Shown here piece by piece: positions 14,980 through 24,400 of a stretch of 28,907 bases of DNA. The stretch comes from Phascolarctobacterium sp. (GTDB lineage: Bacteria > Bacillota > Negativicutes > Acidaminococcales > Acidaminococcaceae), in the NCBI GenBank assembly GCA_019417125.1, contig DXVZ01000175.1, positions 1-28,907 of the forward strand. Reading direction: 5' to 3'. The translations under genes were made by a program, and so were the position numbers. The notes beneath the pieces are model-generated. The model saw only the letters and a list, made by a program, of their open reading frames with translations. It ran no database searches and was not told where the DNA came from. Numbering within the stretch: position 1 is the stretch's first letter; each line of letters starts with the position of its first letter.

Positions 14980-16581
14980 TTATTCTTTAAAATCGTCTGC
15001 GGTAACAAAACCGCGTTCAATAAGGAAGCTGCGCGCTACTTCGGCGCGGTCACGCCCCTTTTCTACAACTTCGTAGTTAAGCCCCTGCATAGTGTAATCG
15101 TCAATAGCGCCGCCCAGCTCGTTCAGTGCTGCGGCAAGCTCGGGGTATTCTTCTGCGGTATCCATGTTCAAAAACGGGCACATATAATAGGGAGGGAAGA
15201 AATGTTTGTCGTCTTCCAGCAACACCAGGTCATATTTTTGAAGTAAACCGTCGGTAGAAAACGCCGTTATAACGTCTACATTATCAGAAATAATCGCTGT
15301 GTACATCAGCGTGCCGCTGAAATTATTGATGGAACTGAATTTCATGCCGTATACTTTTTCAATGCCAAGCAAACCATCCTCGCGTGCCGCAAATTCAGGC
15401 GAGCACCCAAAACGCAGATTATGGCTGATGCGTGTAAGGTCGCTCATGGTTTTTAAATTATAGCGCTCTGCTGTTTCTTTTTTAACGGCAAGCACGTAAG
15501 TGTTGTTAAAGCCGAAACTGTCCAGCAGCTGCACGTTATGCCCGCTGCGCATTTGTTTATCAACCAAATCGTACATTTCACTGGCAGTAAAACCGGGGCG
15601 CATTTTATTTTTTAAAATAGAACTGTATGCCGTGCCGGTGTATTCGGGGTAAAGGTCAATTTTACCGGACTGCAAAGCTTGGAAAGCAATCATCGTACCG
15701 CCCAGCGCAAGGCGGCGTTCAACCTTTAAATCCGTTTTAGCTTCTATTAAATCTGCCAGCATATTGCCGATAATAACGCTTTCGGTTGCGTCTTTAGAGC
15801 CGATGCGGATATCCGGGGTGTTCATAATTTCGCGCCCCAGCAAAAAGCCCGTGCTGATAACGATAATGCAAGCTGCCGCGGCAAGCGTTTTTTTGCGGTG
15901 GCGGCGGATTTGCCCGATTGTTTTAACAGACATTTTTTTGGAAGCAGGCTGTAAGGAAACCGGTGTTACCGCCGTTTCAATCCTGCTCATTACAAAATCC
16001 ATTAAAAGCGCTAGGCAGCAGGCAGGTATCGCGCCAGCCAAAATCATGTTGGAGTTATCCGTCTGAATGCCGCTGATAACAAGCGTGCCAAGCCCGCCTG
16101 CTCCGATATAGGCGGCGATGGTCATCAGCCCGACGGCGTTAACGCTGGAAATGCGTATGCCTGCCATAATAACCGGCAGTGCCAGCGGCAGCCGTACTTT
16201 AAAAAGTATTTGCATATCGGTCATGCCAATGCCTTTGGCGGCTTCTAAAGTTTCACTGCTGATGTTGCGCAGCCCTGTACAGGTATTTTTTAGGATTGGC
16301 AGCAGGGAATACAGCACAACCATAGAGACTGCCGTAATAGAACCGATGCCCATGTACGGAACGAGAAAACCGAGCAGCGCAAGGCTTGGCAATGCCTGCG
16401 CCAGGTTGGCGAAGCCCATAACCGGTTTTAAAATCCTGTCGCGCCCAGAGATAAAAATGCCGAGAGGTATGCCGATGCAGACGGCGATAGTTACCGAAAG
16501 CAGCGTAAGCTGGATATGCCCCACAAGTAGGGCGCCTATGTACTGGTACTGTTCGTAAACAAAAGTAATCAAATCATTCAT
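14980..16581 (-). CDS. Fused ABC importer permease and substrate-binding protein (OpuB/OpuC/EgtU type)
   Basis: This 533-residue protein joins two parts of an osmoprotectant-type importer. Residues 1-205 are the inner-membrane permease with several helices and the EAA loop (EAAKGIGMTD, 113-122) that docks with the ATPase. A charged linker (215-231) and one helix (about 232-249) lead to a substrate-binding domain (255-533). Its OpuAC-type motifs include YPEYTGTAY, FGFNNTY, STDG and KHFFPPYY. The helix would tether the binding domain to the outer face of the membrane. Relatives transport glycine betaine, choline or carnitine, or ergothioneine (EgtU has this same fused form), so the substrate is open. 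Its ATG overlaps the ATPase stop (ATGA), giving coupled translation. Confidence 0.9.
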   Translation of the reverse strand: MNDLITFVYEQYQYIGALLVGHIQLTLLSVTIAVCIGIPLGIFISGRDRILKPVMGFANLAQALPSLALLGFLVPYMGIGSITAVSMVVLYSLLPILKNTCTGLRNISSETLEAAKGIGMTDMQILFKVRLPLALPVIMAGIRISSVNAVGLMTIAAYIGAGGLGTLVISGIQTDNSNMILAGAIPACCLALLMDFVMSRIETAVTPVSLQPASKKMSVKTIGQIRRHRKKTLAAAACIIVISTGFLLGREIMNTPDIRIGSKDATESVIIGNMLADLIEAKTDLKVERRLALGGTMIAFQALQSGKIDLYPEYTGTAYSSILKNKMRPGFTASEMYDLVDKQMRSGHNVQLLDSFGFNNTYVLAVKKETAERYNLKTMSDLTRISHNLRFGCSPEFAAREDGLLGIEKVYGMKFSSINNFSGTLMYTAIISDNVDVITAFSTDGLLQKYDLVLLEDDKHFFPPYYMCPFLNMDTAEEYPELAAALNELGGAIDDYTMQGLNYEVVEKGRDRAEVARSFLIERGFVTADDFKE

Positions 16582-17708
16582 GCTTCGCCGCCCCCTTTGC
16601 TGTCAATAAACTGATGGCTCATGGTGGTGACAAGGCTTGAATTGGTAATCAGCCCTAAAAGATGGTTGTCTCTGTCGATAACAGGAATATTAGAAATATT
16701 GCAGCCGTCTATTTTTTGCAGTATAGAAACAATATTTTCTTCAGAATCAGCTGTTGCGCGTGCTGCCGTCATGACGGTTCCGGCAGGCTGGCTTTTATCG
16801 GCGGCGTTTAAAATGCTTCTGGCGCGTACAATGCCCAAAAGATGTTCTTCTTCGTCCGTGACGATAAGGCTGTCGACTTTTTCAATACGCATTTTTTCCA
16901 GGCATTTAAACATTGGCACATAGGGGTACGTGGTTTTGGGGTTTGTAATCATAATGTCGCGCGCTCGGATAAGCTGCGGGCTGCTCCAAATGCGATTGGT
17001 GCCGACAAATTCGCTTACAAAGCCGTGCGCGGGGTTTTTAAGAATGTTTTCCGGCGTATCGTACTGTAAAACATGCCCGCCGGATAAAATGCAGATGCGG
17101 TCGGCAATTTTAACGGCTTCGTCCATGTCGTGCGTTACAAAAACAATGGTTTTATGCAGTTTAGACTGCAAATTAACAAGTTCGTCCTGCAACTGTGAGC
17201 GGGTAATGGGGTCGAGCGCCGAAAAAGGTTCGTCCATTAAAATGATTTCGGGGTTCATGGCAAAAGCGCGGGCAACGCCAATGCGCTGCTGTTGACCGCC
17301 GCTTAAATGGTTGGGGTAGCGGTCCAAAAATTCTTCCGAAAGCCCTACCATTTCCATCAGCTTAACGGTGCGGCTTACTATATCTTTATCAGCAATTCCC
17401 GCCAAGCGCGGAATGATTTCGATATTCTCGCGCACCGTCATATGGATAAACAGCCCTGTTTGTTGGATAACGTAACCAATATTGCGGCGCAATTCGATGG
17501 GGTTTTGTGCCTCAATATCGGTACCGTTGATTTTAATTTCGCCGGATGTCGGTTCGATAAGGCGGTTAATCATTTTTAAAACCGTCGTTTTGCCGCAGCC
17601 TGATGGGCCGATTAAAACGACGAGCTCGCCTTTGTTGATATTAAGGTTAATATTGTCGATTACAACGTGGTCTTTGTACGCTTTACTTACGTTAGAAAAT
17701 TGAATCAT
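16578..17708 (-). CDS. ABC importer ATPase with tandem CBS domains (OpuCA/ProV/EgtV type)
   Basis: A 376-residue ATPase that powers the fused permease encoded next to it. Motifs are Walker A GPSGCGKTT (34-42), the Q-loop (IQQTG, about 81-85), signature LSGGQQQR (135-142), Walker B IILMDEP (155-161) and the H-loop VTHD (191-194). Residues 250-365 form two CBS domains (ending in IVRARSI and LITNSS), which in OpuA-like systems sense ionic strength or adenine nucleotides. The start at 17708 has GAAGGAAG 7 nt upstream. The in-frame ATG at 17756 would add 16 residues that do not fit the family N terminus and has no ribosome-binding site. A 13-codon mini-ORF lies just upstream. Confidence 0.93.
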   Translation of the reverse strand: MIQFSNVSKAYKDHVVIDNINLNINKGELVVLIGPSGCGKTTVLKMINRLIEPTSGEIKINGTDIEAQNPIELRRNIGYVIQQTGLFIHMTVRENIEIIPRLAGIADKDIVSRTVKLMEMVGLSEEFLDRYPNHLSGGQQQRIGVARAFAMNPEIILMDEPFSALDPITRSQLQDELVNLQSKLHKTIVFVTHDMDEAVKIADRICILSGGHVLQYDTPENILKNPAHGFVSEFVGTNRIWSSPQLIRARDIMITNPKTTYPYVPMFKCLEKMRIEKVDSLIVTDEEEHLLGIVRARSILNAADKSQPAGTVMTAARATADSEENIVSILQKIDGCNISNIPVIDRDNHLLGLITNSSLVTTMSHQFIDSKGGGEA

Positions 17709-17733
17709 GCAGTCACTTCCTTCGTTTAAAATA

Positions 17734-17775
17734 CTATGTTTTAAAATTGCGAACATATTTAATCATCATATACAT
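17734..17775 (-). CDS. Possible 13-residue leader peptide upstream of the ABC importer operon
   Basis: On the minus strand, an excellent AAGGAGG (17790-17784) sits 8 nt before an ATG at 17775. That ATG opens a 13-codon ORF (MYMMIKYVRNFKT) ending in TAG at 17734-17736, about 25 nt before the ATPase ATG. Its ribosome-binding site is better than that of the ATPase. It may be a regulatory leader peptide, a translation-coupling device, or a chance or relic ORF. There is no run of a single amino acid codon to suggest classical attenuation. Confidence 0.4.
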   Translation of the reverse strand: MYMMIKYVRNFKT

Positions 17776-17790
17776 TGCACTATCCTCCTT

Positions 17791-17945
17791 GTATCAATAA
17801 AATACCGTTTTATATATTCGACACTGCTTGCTAAAAATCCTTTTAGTGTAAAAATAACATCAAAAAAGTTTCGATAATAAGGACAATGGTTTTTAAAATA
17901 TGGAAAGAAAGCATAATTTAAGATAGTTAAACCTGCGTAAAAAAT
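17791..17945. other. Intergenic region between the ABC importer and pyr promoters
   Basis: AT-rich DNA separating the minus-strand importer leader from the plus-strand pyr promoter. I see no gene here. A small hairpin, CTAAAA with TTTTAG four nt apart, lies near 17832-17847 and could be an operator. No convincing -35/-10 pair for the importer operon was found; TATATA-like sequences near 17810-17820 are candidates for its -10. Confidence 0.5.
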
Positions 17946-17975
17946 TTGACTTATGTTACAGGTAAGTGTTACAAT
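17946..17975 (+). promoter_or_regulatory. pyr operon promoter
   Basis: TTGACT (17946-17951) and TACAAT (17970-17975) are 18 nt apart with a TGT extended -10 element. Transcription would start near 17982, giving a leader of about 170 nt that contains the PyrR attenuator. Confidence 0.8.
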
Positions 17976-17990
17976 AATAACAACATAAAA

Positions 17991-18028
17991 CTTACCTTTA
18001 AATCGGTCCTGTGAGACTGTAAGGTAGA
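17991..18028 (+). promoter_or_regulatory. PyrR-binding anti-antiterminator hairpin
   Basis: A lower stem pairs TACCTT (17993-17998) with AAGGTA (18021-18026). An asymmetric 5' bulge follows, then a short upper stem (GTC/GAC) closes the hexaloop CTGTGA at 18009-18014. This fits the CNGNGA hexaloop of Bacillus PyrR sites exactly, and the whole core GGTCCTGTGAGACT resembles their consensus. UMP- or UTP-bound PyrR should stabilise this hairpin and favour the terminator downstream. No pyrR is in the window, so it must act from elsewhere. Confidence 0.85.
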
Positions 18029-18049
18029 CTTTTAGGTAACTTGTACTAC

Positions 18050-18091
18050 AAGCCTTCCTATCCTCATGGGGACCGGAAGGCTTTTATTTTT
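18050..18091 (+). terminator. Attenuator terminator of the pyr operon leader
   Basis: AAGCCTTCC (18050-18058) pairs perfectly with GGAAGGCTT (18075-18083), with a further TCC/GGGA inner pairing, and runs into TTATTTTT. Competing structures are visible. CTTG..CAAG (18040-18043 with 18049-18052) extends into AGG/CCT, and CGGTCC (18004-18009) can pair with GGACCG (18070-18075). Either would break the terminator and link it to the PyrR hairpin. Confidence 0.88.
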
Positions 18092-18151
18092 GTAAGTAAG
18101 CGGCTTTAGCCCGCAAGTTTTGCTTAAATTAACAAACAGGAGGTTTCTGCA

Positions 18152-19108
18152 ATGGCAAAAGCAACAGTTTCTCTCGGCGGCAGGGATATACTGGATTTGG
18201 ATTCGCTTTCCGTTGAGGAATACGAACTTATCCTTACAACTGCGGCTGAGATGAAAAAAATTATGAAGCGCGATATCAAAAAGGTTCCCTCTCTGCGTGG
18301 TAAATCTATTATTAACCTGTTTTACGAACCTAGCACCAGAACCCGTACTTCGTTTGAACTGGCAGGCAAATACCTGGGGGCAGATGTTGTAAATATCACC
18401 ACTTCGAGTTCCAGCGTTGTAAAGGGCGAATGCCTGCGCGATACAATTCTTACCGTGCAGTCCATGGCGTGCGATGCCATTGTTATGCGCCACCCGATTG
18501 AAGGCGCTGCTGCTTATGCAGCTGATGTTTCTAAAGCCGTTATTATTAACGCGGGCGACGGTGCGCATGCGCATCCTTCGCAGGGTTTGCTTGATATGTT
18601 TACTATCCGCGAGCAGGGCAAGGATTTTAAAGGATTAAAGATGGCAATTATTGGCGATATTTTATACAGCCGCGTTGCTCGCACCAATATTGCGGCGTGG
18701 ACGAAGCTGGGCGCCGATGTGCATGTAGCAGGGCCGATGACATTAATTCCGCACGATATTGAAGCTTTGGGCGTAACAGTGCATAAGCGTGTGGAAGAAG
18801 CAATTGAAGGTGCTGACGTTATCGACATTCTGCGCATTCAGCTTGAACGCCAGCAGAAAGGCTTGTTCCCATCTGCACGCGAATACGCAAGAATTTTCGG
18901 CATTAACGAAAAACGCCTGGCGCTGGCAAAACCGGACGTAACCGTGCTGCACCCGGGCCCTATGAACCGCGGCCTTGAAATTTCTTGGGATGTAGGCTAC
19001 TGCGACAACGCCAAAATCAGGGACGAAGTACAAAACGGCGTTGCTGTACGCATGGCTTTGCTGTTCTTAACGCTGACAGGAGGGAAACAAATTGAAAACA
19101 TTAATTAA
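18152..19108 (+). CDS. pyrB: Aspartate carbamoyltransferase catalytic subunit
   Basis: A 318-residue enzyme joining carbamoyl phosphate and aspartate to form carbamoyl aspartate, the committed step of pyrimidine synthesis. The carbamoyl-phosphate loop STRTRTSFE is at 61-69, the 80s-loop lysine at K91 (VVKGE), HPSQ at 141-144 and the late LHPGPMNRG motif near 270. No PyrI regulatory subunit follows, so it should be an unregulated class C/B-type trimer as in Bacillus. AGGAGG lies 8 nt before the ATG. As the first gene after the PyrR attenuator, its expression follows uridine nucleotide level. Its 3' end overlaps pyrC by 17 nt. Confidence 0.97.
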   Translation: MAKATVSLGGRDILDLDSLSVEEYELILTTAAEMKKIMKRDIKKVPSLRGKSIINLFYEPSTRTRTSFELAGKYLGADVVNITTSSSSVVKGECLRDTILTVQSMACDAIVMRHPIEGAAAYAADVSKAVIINAGDGAHAHPSQGLLDMFTIREQGKDFKGLKMAIIGDILYSRVARTNIAAWTKLGADVHVAGPMTLIPHDIEALGVTVHKRVEEAIEGADVIDILRIQLERQQKGLFPSAREYARIFGINEKRLALAKPDVTVLHPGPMNRGLEISWDVGYCDNAKIRDEVQNGVAVRMALLFLTLTGGKQIENIN

Positions 19109-20384
19109 AAACGGACGTGTGGTTGACCCTTCGCAAAATCTTGACGCAGTGATGGACGTGCTGATTGAGGACGGCGTTGTCGCTGCTGTTGATAAAAATA
19201 TTGAAACCGCCGCGGACGAGGTTTACGATGCCAGCGGGCTTGTAGTAGCACCTGGCCTTGTGGACGTACACACGCACCTGCGTGAGCCTGGCTTGGAAGC
19301 TAAAGAAGACATTGTTACCGGCACGATGGCGGCAGCGGCAGGCGGCGTAACTACCATTGCCTGCATGCCTAATACCAAACCGGTTATAGATAACAGCATT
19401 ATCGTCAGCGGCATTAAAGAACGCGCCGCGCGCGAAGGCTATGTTAACGTGGAAGTTATCGGCGCTATCAGCAAGGGCGAACAGGGCAAAGAATTGGCAG
19501 AACTTGGCGATATGGCGGAAAAAGGCGCGATGGCTTTCAGCGACGACGGCCATTATGTTGAAAGCAGCCGCTTGTTTTTGCTGGCAGCAAGATATGTAAG
19601 CGCTTTTGATAAAGTTTTGATTTCACATTCGATTGAAGAAGAATTAAATCACGAAGGCTATATGCACGAAGGAGCGGTTTCCGCACGCATCGGTGTGCCA
19701 GGTATTCCGTATATTTCTGAAGATATCGCCGTTGCGCGCGACTGCATAATTTCTGAATATACCGGCGCTCATGTGCATATAGCGCACGTTGCTTCCAAAG
19801 GCGCGCTGGATATTATACGCCGTGCCAAGGCAAGGGGCGTAAACGTAACCTGTGAAGTTACCGTACACCACTTAACGCTGACAGACGAAGCGTGCAGCAC
19901 TTACAGCACAGCTACAAGGGTTTCGCCGCCGCTGCGCAGCATGGACCACGTTGAAGCATGCCGCCAGGCGCTTAAAGATGGCACGGCAGATGCTATTGTT
20001 ACGGACCACGCACCACACGCACCGGAAGAAAAAGACGTTGAGTTCCGTTACGCTCCTAACGGTTTTACAGGGCTTGAAACTTCGCTCGGCGTAATTTTAA
20101 CCGAACTTTATCATACCGGGCTCTTCACAATTAACGAAATTATTGATAAAATGAGTACAGCGCCTGCGCATATTTTTGCATTAAATGCTGGAAGTTTAAA
20201 AGTTGGTTCTCCGGCAGATGTAACTGTTATCGACCTTGACAAGGAATGGACAGTTGATAATACGAAATTTTATACACGCGGCAACGTAACTCCTTTCAAT
20301 GGCAAGCATTGCAAAGGCAAAGCGGTTGCCACTATGGTAGCAGGTAAATTTGTTATGAGAGATGGTGTAGTATGCGTCAAATAG
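19092..20384 (+). CDS. pyrC: Dihydroorotase (class I)
   Basis: A 430-residue zinc amidohydrolase that cyclises carbamoyl aspartate to dihydroorotate. Metal and catalytic residues are visible: DVHTHLREPG with H60 and H62, D151 in SDDGHY, H179 (SHS), H232 (IAHVAS) and D305 (TDHAPHAPEEK). CMPNT (91-95) is also typical. The start codon is TTG at 19092, supported by AGGAGGG at 19078-19084 with 7-nt spacing and by the family N terminus (K-T-L-I-K-N-G). The start lies within the end of pyrB, so translation is coupled. The rare start may tune its level relative to pyrB. The C terminus overlaps carA. Confidence 0.97.
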   Translation: MKTLIKNGRVVDPSQNLDAVMDVLIEDGVVAAVDKNIETAADEVYDASGLVVAPGLVDVHTHLREPGLEAKEDIVTGTMAAAAGGVTTIACMPNTKPVIDNSIIVSGIKERAAREGYVNVEVIGAISKGEQGKELAELGDMAEKGAMAFSDDGHYVESSRLFLLAARYVSAFDKVLISHSIEEELNHEGYMHEGAVSARIGVPGIPYISEDIAVARDCIISEYTGAHVHIAHVASKGALDIIRRAKARGVNVTCEVTVHHLTLTDEACSTYSTATRVSPPLRSMDHVEACRQALKDGTADAIVTDHAPHAPEEKDVEFRYAPNGFTGLETSLGVILTELYHTGLFTINEIIDKMSTAPAHIFALNAGSLKVGSPADVTVIDLDKEWTVDNTKFYTRGNVTPFNGKHCKGKAVATMVAGKFVMRDGVVCVK

Positions 20385-21448
20385 GCAGAAAGGGTAAACT
20401 TGTTTTAAAAGACGGCAGCGTTTACAGTGGTACTTTGTATGGTAAGCGCAACGCTGTCGGCGAGGTTGTTTTTACAACCGGCATGAGCGGTTATCAGGAA
20501 ACTTTAACCGATCCGTCGTTTTGCGACCAGATTGTTGTAATGACCTATCCTTTAGTAGGCAATTACGGTATTAACAAAGATTTTAACCAAGGCAGAAGGT
20601 GCTTCTTCCAGGGGTATGTTATCAGTGAGCTTTGTGACCATCCAAGCAACTGGAAAAATGAAAAAACGCTGGAAGACTTTTTGGATGAGCAGGATGTGCC
20701 CGTGCTGGTTGGCGTAGATACGCGCGCGATTACGAGAAAATTAAGGAATTACGGCGTTTTGCAGGGCGTTATTGTGCCGGAAGAAATGCCGCAGGAAGAA
20801 GTTGATAAACTGCTGGCGCTGCCTGAAGTGCACGACCAGGTAGCAAAAGTTACCACGCCGGAAATTTATACAATGGGCGTGGGTAAGTACCACGTTGCCG
20901 TTATGGATTACGGCATCAAACAGAACATTCTTAACTATCTGGCAAGCTTTGGCTGCCGCCTGACGGTGTTCCCGGCGTTTACCAGCGCACAGGAAGTGCT
21001 GGCTTCCCAGCCGGACGGCATTTTCCTTTCCAACGGTCCTGGGGACCCGAAAGATTTAACTACTGTTATTGAAGAAATTAAAAAGTTCATCGGCAAACGC
21101 CCGATTTTCGGTATCTGCCTTGGACATCAGCTGATGGCGCTGGCAAACGGCGCCGATACTTACAAAATGAAGTTCGGCCACCGCGGCATTAACCACCCTG
21201 TTAAAGATTTGCTGGAACACAAAGTAATGATTTCTTCACAGAACCACGGCTATGCCGTTGATGAAAAATCGCTGGAAGGCAAGAATATTGAAATTACCAA
21301 TATCTCGCTGAACGACCACACGATTGAGGGTGTGCGTTATCTTGACCACCCGACCTTTACCGTGCAGTACCACCCGGAAGCAAGCCCGGGCCCAGGCGGG
21401 CACGAATATTTATTTGAACGTTTTATTAAAATGATGGGAGGCCGCTAA
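20372..21448 (+). CDS. carA: Carbamoyl phosphate synthase small (glutaminase) subunit
   Basis: A 358-residue class I glutamine amidotransferase that releases ammonia from glutamine and channels it to CarB. The N-terminal half is the CarA-specific domain (MSGYQE at 38-43, GVDTRAITRKLR at 114-125). The C-terminal half carries the triad: C249 in FGICLGHQ, and H334 and E336 in QYHPEASPGP. The ATG at 20372 overlaps the last 13 nt of pyrC; its ribosome-binding site is weak (GATGGTG), so it probably depends on coupling from pyrC. CarB starts one base after the stop. In this position the enzyme serves pyrimidines chiefly; whether the organism has a second copy for arginine cannot be told here. Confidence 0.97.
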   Translation: MRQIGRKGKLVLKDGSVYSGTLYGKRNAVGEVVFTTGMSGYQETLTDPSFCDQIVVMTYPLVGNYGINKDFNQGRRCFFQGYVISELCDHPSNWKNEKTLEDFLDEQDVPVLVGVDTRAITRKLRNYGVLQGVIVPEEMPQEEVDKLLALPEVHDQVAKVTTPEIYTMGVGKYHVAVMDYGIKQNILNYLASFGCRLTVFPAFTSAQEVLASQPDGIFLSNGPGDPKDLTTVIEEIKKFIGKRPIFGICLGHQLMALANGADTYKMKFGHRGINHPVKDLLEHKVMISSQNHGYAVDEKSLEGKNIEITNISLNDHTIEGVRYLDHPTFTVQYHPEASPGPGGHEYLFERFIKMMGGR

Positions 21449-21449
21449 T

Positions 21450-24400
21450 ATGCCGAAGCTGCAAAATGTAAAAAAAGTACTGGTTATCGGTTCCGGTCCG
21501 ATTATCATCGGGCAGGCAGCTGAATTTGACTATTCCGGTACACAGGCCTGCCGTGCTTTAAAAGAAGAAGGGCTGGAGGTTGTGCTGGTAAACAGCAACC
21601 CGGCAACGATTATGACGGACGTACATATTGCCGACCGCGTTTATGTTGAGCCTGTTAACGTAGAATTTTTGGAAAGCGTTATTAAGCGCGAACGCCCGGA
21701 TGCCCTTTTGGCAACGCTGGGCGGGCAGGTTGGCTTGAATCTTGCCATTGACCTTGATAAACAGGGCATTCTGCGCGAATATAATGTAAAACTGTTGGGC
21801 ACTCAGATCGAAAGTATCAGACGTGCGGAAGACCGCGAGCTGTTTAAGGAAACGATGGAAAAAATCCATCAGCCAATTCCCGAAAGCACGATTGTCGAAA
21901 CGGTTTCCGCAGCCAAAGAATTTGCCCGTAAAGTTGGCTACCCGCTTATTGTGCGCCCTGCATATACTTTAGGCGGCACTGGCGGCGGCATTGCCGAAAA
22001 CGACGATGAGCTGGACGATATTGTAAGCAAGGGCCTTTTGTACAGCCTTATCGGCCAGGCGCTGATTGAACGCAGTGTTGCCGGCTGGAAAGAAATTGAG
22101 TACGAAGTTCTGCGCGACGCTGATGATAACTGCATTACCGTTTGCTCCATGGAAAACCTTGACCCGGTAGGCGTACACACCGGCGACTCTGTTGTTGCCG
22201 CACCGGCACAGACTTTGAGTGACCACGAAGTACAGATGCTGCGCCAGGCTTCTATCGACATTGTGCGCGAACTCGGCGTACGCGGCGCCTGCAACGTACA
22301 GCTGGCACTTGACCCTAATTCTTACCGCTATTATGTAATCGAAGTTAACCCGCGTGTCAGCCGTTCTTCGGCGCTGGCTTCCAAAGCAACCGGTTATCCA
22401 ATTGCTAAGGTTGCTACCAAAATTGCCGTTGGTTATACTTTGGACGAAATTCAGAACGCCGTTACCAAAAAGACGACGGCTTGCTTTGAGCCTACGCTGG
22501 ACTATGTAGTATTGAAATTCCCTCGCTGGCCGTTTGATAAATTTGTTACTGCCGACCGCACGCTGGGTACGCAGATGAAAGCTACCGGCGAGGTTATGGC
22601 AATTGAAAGAAATTTGGAAGCAGCATTGTTAAAAGCAGTACGCTCGCTGGAAATCGGCCTTATCCATTTGGAAATGCCGGAACTGAAACCGCTGAGCGAC
22701 CAGGAAGTGCACGACCGCATTCATTTGATTGATGACCAGCGCCTGTTCGTTATCGCCGAAGCCTTCCGCCGCGGCATAACGATTGACGAAGTACACGATA
22801 TTACCATGATTGACAAATGGTTCCTGCAAAAAATTATGAACATTGTCAATATGGAAAACCGTATTAAAACCGAGCCTATGACGGCAGAGCTGATGCTTGC
22901 CGCCAAGAAGAAAGGCTTTGCGGATGTTACCATTGCTGGCTACATTGGCAAAACCTGGCAGGAAGTACGCGAAATGCGCAAAGGCTGGGGCATTGTGCCA
23001 ACCTATAAAATGGTTGATACCTGCGCCGCCGAATTTGAAGCGGAAACCCCGTACTATTATTCTACCTACGCCGAAGAAGACGAAGTAGAAGTAAGCGATA
23101 AGAAAAAAGTTGCCGTACTTGGCAGCGGCCCGATTCGTATCGGCCAGGGCGTAGAATTTGACTACTGCTCCGTACATTCAGTTTGGGCGCTGAAAGAACT
23201 TGGCTACGAAACCATCATCATTAACAACAACCCGGAAACCGTAAGTACGGACTTTGACACCAGCGACCGCCTGTATTTTGAACCGCTGACGATTGAAGAC
23301 GTACTGAACATTCTCGATAAAGAAAAACCGGAAGGCGTAATTGTACAGTTCGGCGGGCAGACGGCAATTAACCTTGCCGGTCCGCTGGAAAAAGCAGGCA
23401 TTAAGATTTTGGGCAGCAGTGTGGAAAGTATTGACCGCGCCGAGGACCGCGAACGCTTTGATGAATTGCTGACTTCCTGCAACATTCCGCGCCCTAAAGG
23501 ACACACGGTATTCGATACCGAAGGCGCGCTGAAAGCAGCAGCAGACGTTGGTTATCCGGTAATGGTGCGCCCGTCTTATGTACTTGGCGGCCGCGCTATG
23601 GAAATCGTTTACAACGACGATGAACTGAAATACTATATGTCCAACGCCGTTAAGGCTTCGCACGAGCACCCCGTACTTGTTGACCACTATCTGCAAGGCA
23701 CGGAAGTAGAAGTTGACGCTATCTGCGACGGCAAAGACGTGCTTATTCCGGGCATTATGGAACATATCGAGCGTGCAGGCGTACACTCCGGCGACTCCAT
23801 TGCCGTATATCCGCCGCGCACTTTGGCAGAATCGGTTATCAAAACAATTATTGACTACACTAACAGAATTTCCATCGGACTGGAAGTTCACGGCATGATT
23901 AACATTCAATACATTGTGCGCAATAACGAAGTATTTGTTATTGAAGTTAATCCGCGTTCTTCCCGTACCGTGCCGTTCCTTAGCAAAGTAACTACTATCC
24001 AGATGGTTGACGTTGCGACAAAATGTGCAATGGGCCATACTATCCGCGAACAGGGTTTCCGTCCAGGATTGCAGCTGTTCCCAGATTACTATGCGGTTAA
24101 GGCGCCGGTATTCTCCTTTAACAAGATGAGCAACGTTGATATTACCCTTGGACCGGAGATGAAATCCACCGGCGAAGTTATGGCTATCGACTACCAGTAT
24201 TCGCGCGCACTGTATAAAGCCTGCATTGCCGCCGGCATTAATGTTCCGCACGAAGGGTCGATTTTAATTACCGTTGCCGATATGGACAAAGAAGAAGCCT
24301 GTGAGATTGCAGCCGGTTTTGCCGACCTGGGCTACGAAATTGTGGCAACGGGCGGTACCGCTGAATATTTAAGCAGCCATGGCGTAAATGTAAGGGTGGC

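Noticed and set aside
17709..17756. 16-residue N-terminal extension of the ABC ATPase
   Set aside because: No ribosome-binding site at 17756, whereas GAAGGAAG precedes 17708, where the family sequence begins.
18050..18091. Leader hairpin as a generic terminator of the upstream unit
   Set aside because: The upstream unit is divergent, and the PyrR hexaloop just before it identifies the hairpin as an attenuator.
18032..18574. Minus-strand ORF of 180 codons across the pyr leader and pyrB
   Set aside because: It runs through the attenuator terminator and opposite pyrB; no domain, RBS or codon support.
22629..23177. Antisense ORF of 182 codons opposite carB
   Set aside because: Same reason: low-complexity shadow of carB with no independent signals.
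23178..24251. Long antisense ORF (357 codons) opposite carB
   Set aside because: It is the complement of well-conserved carB codons, rich in Asn/His/Phe as expected for a shadow frame, and has no ribosome-binding site or recognisable domain.
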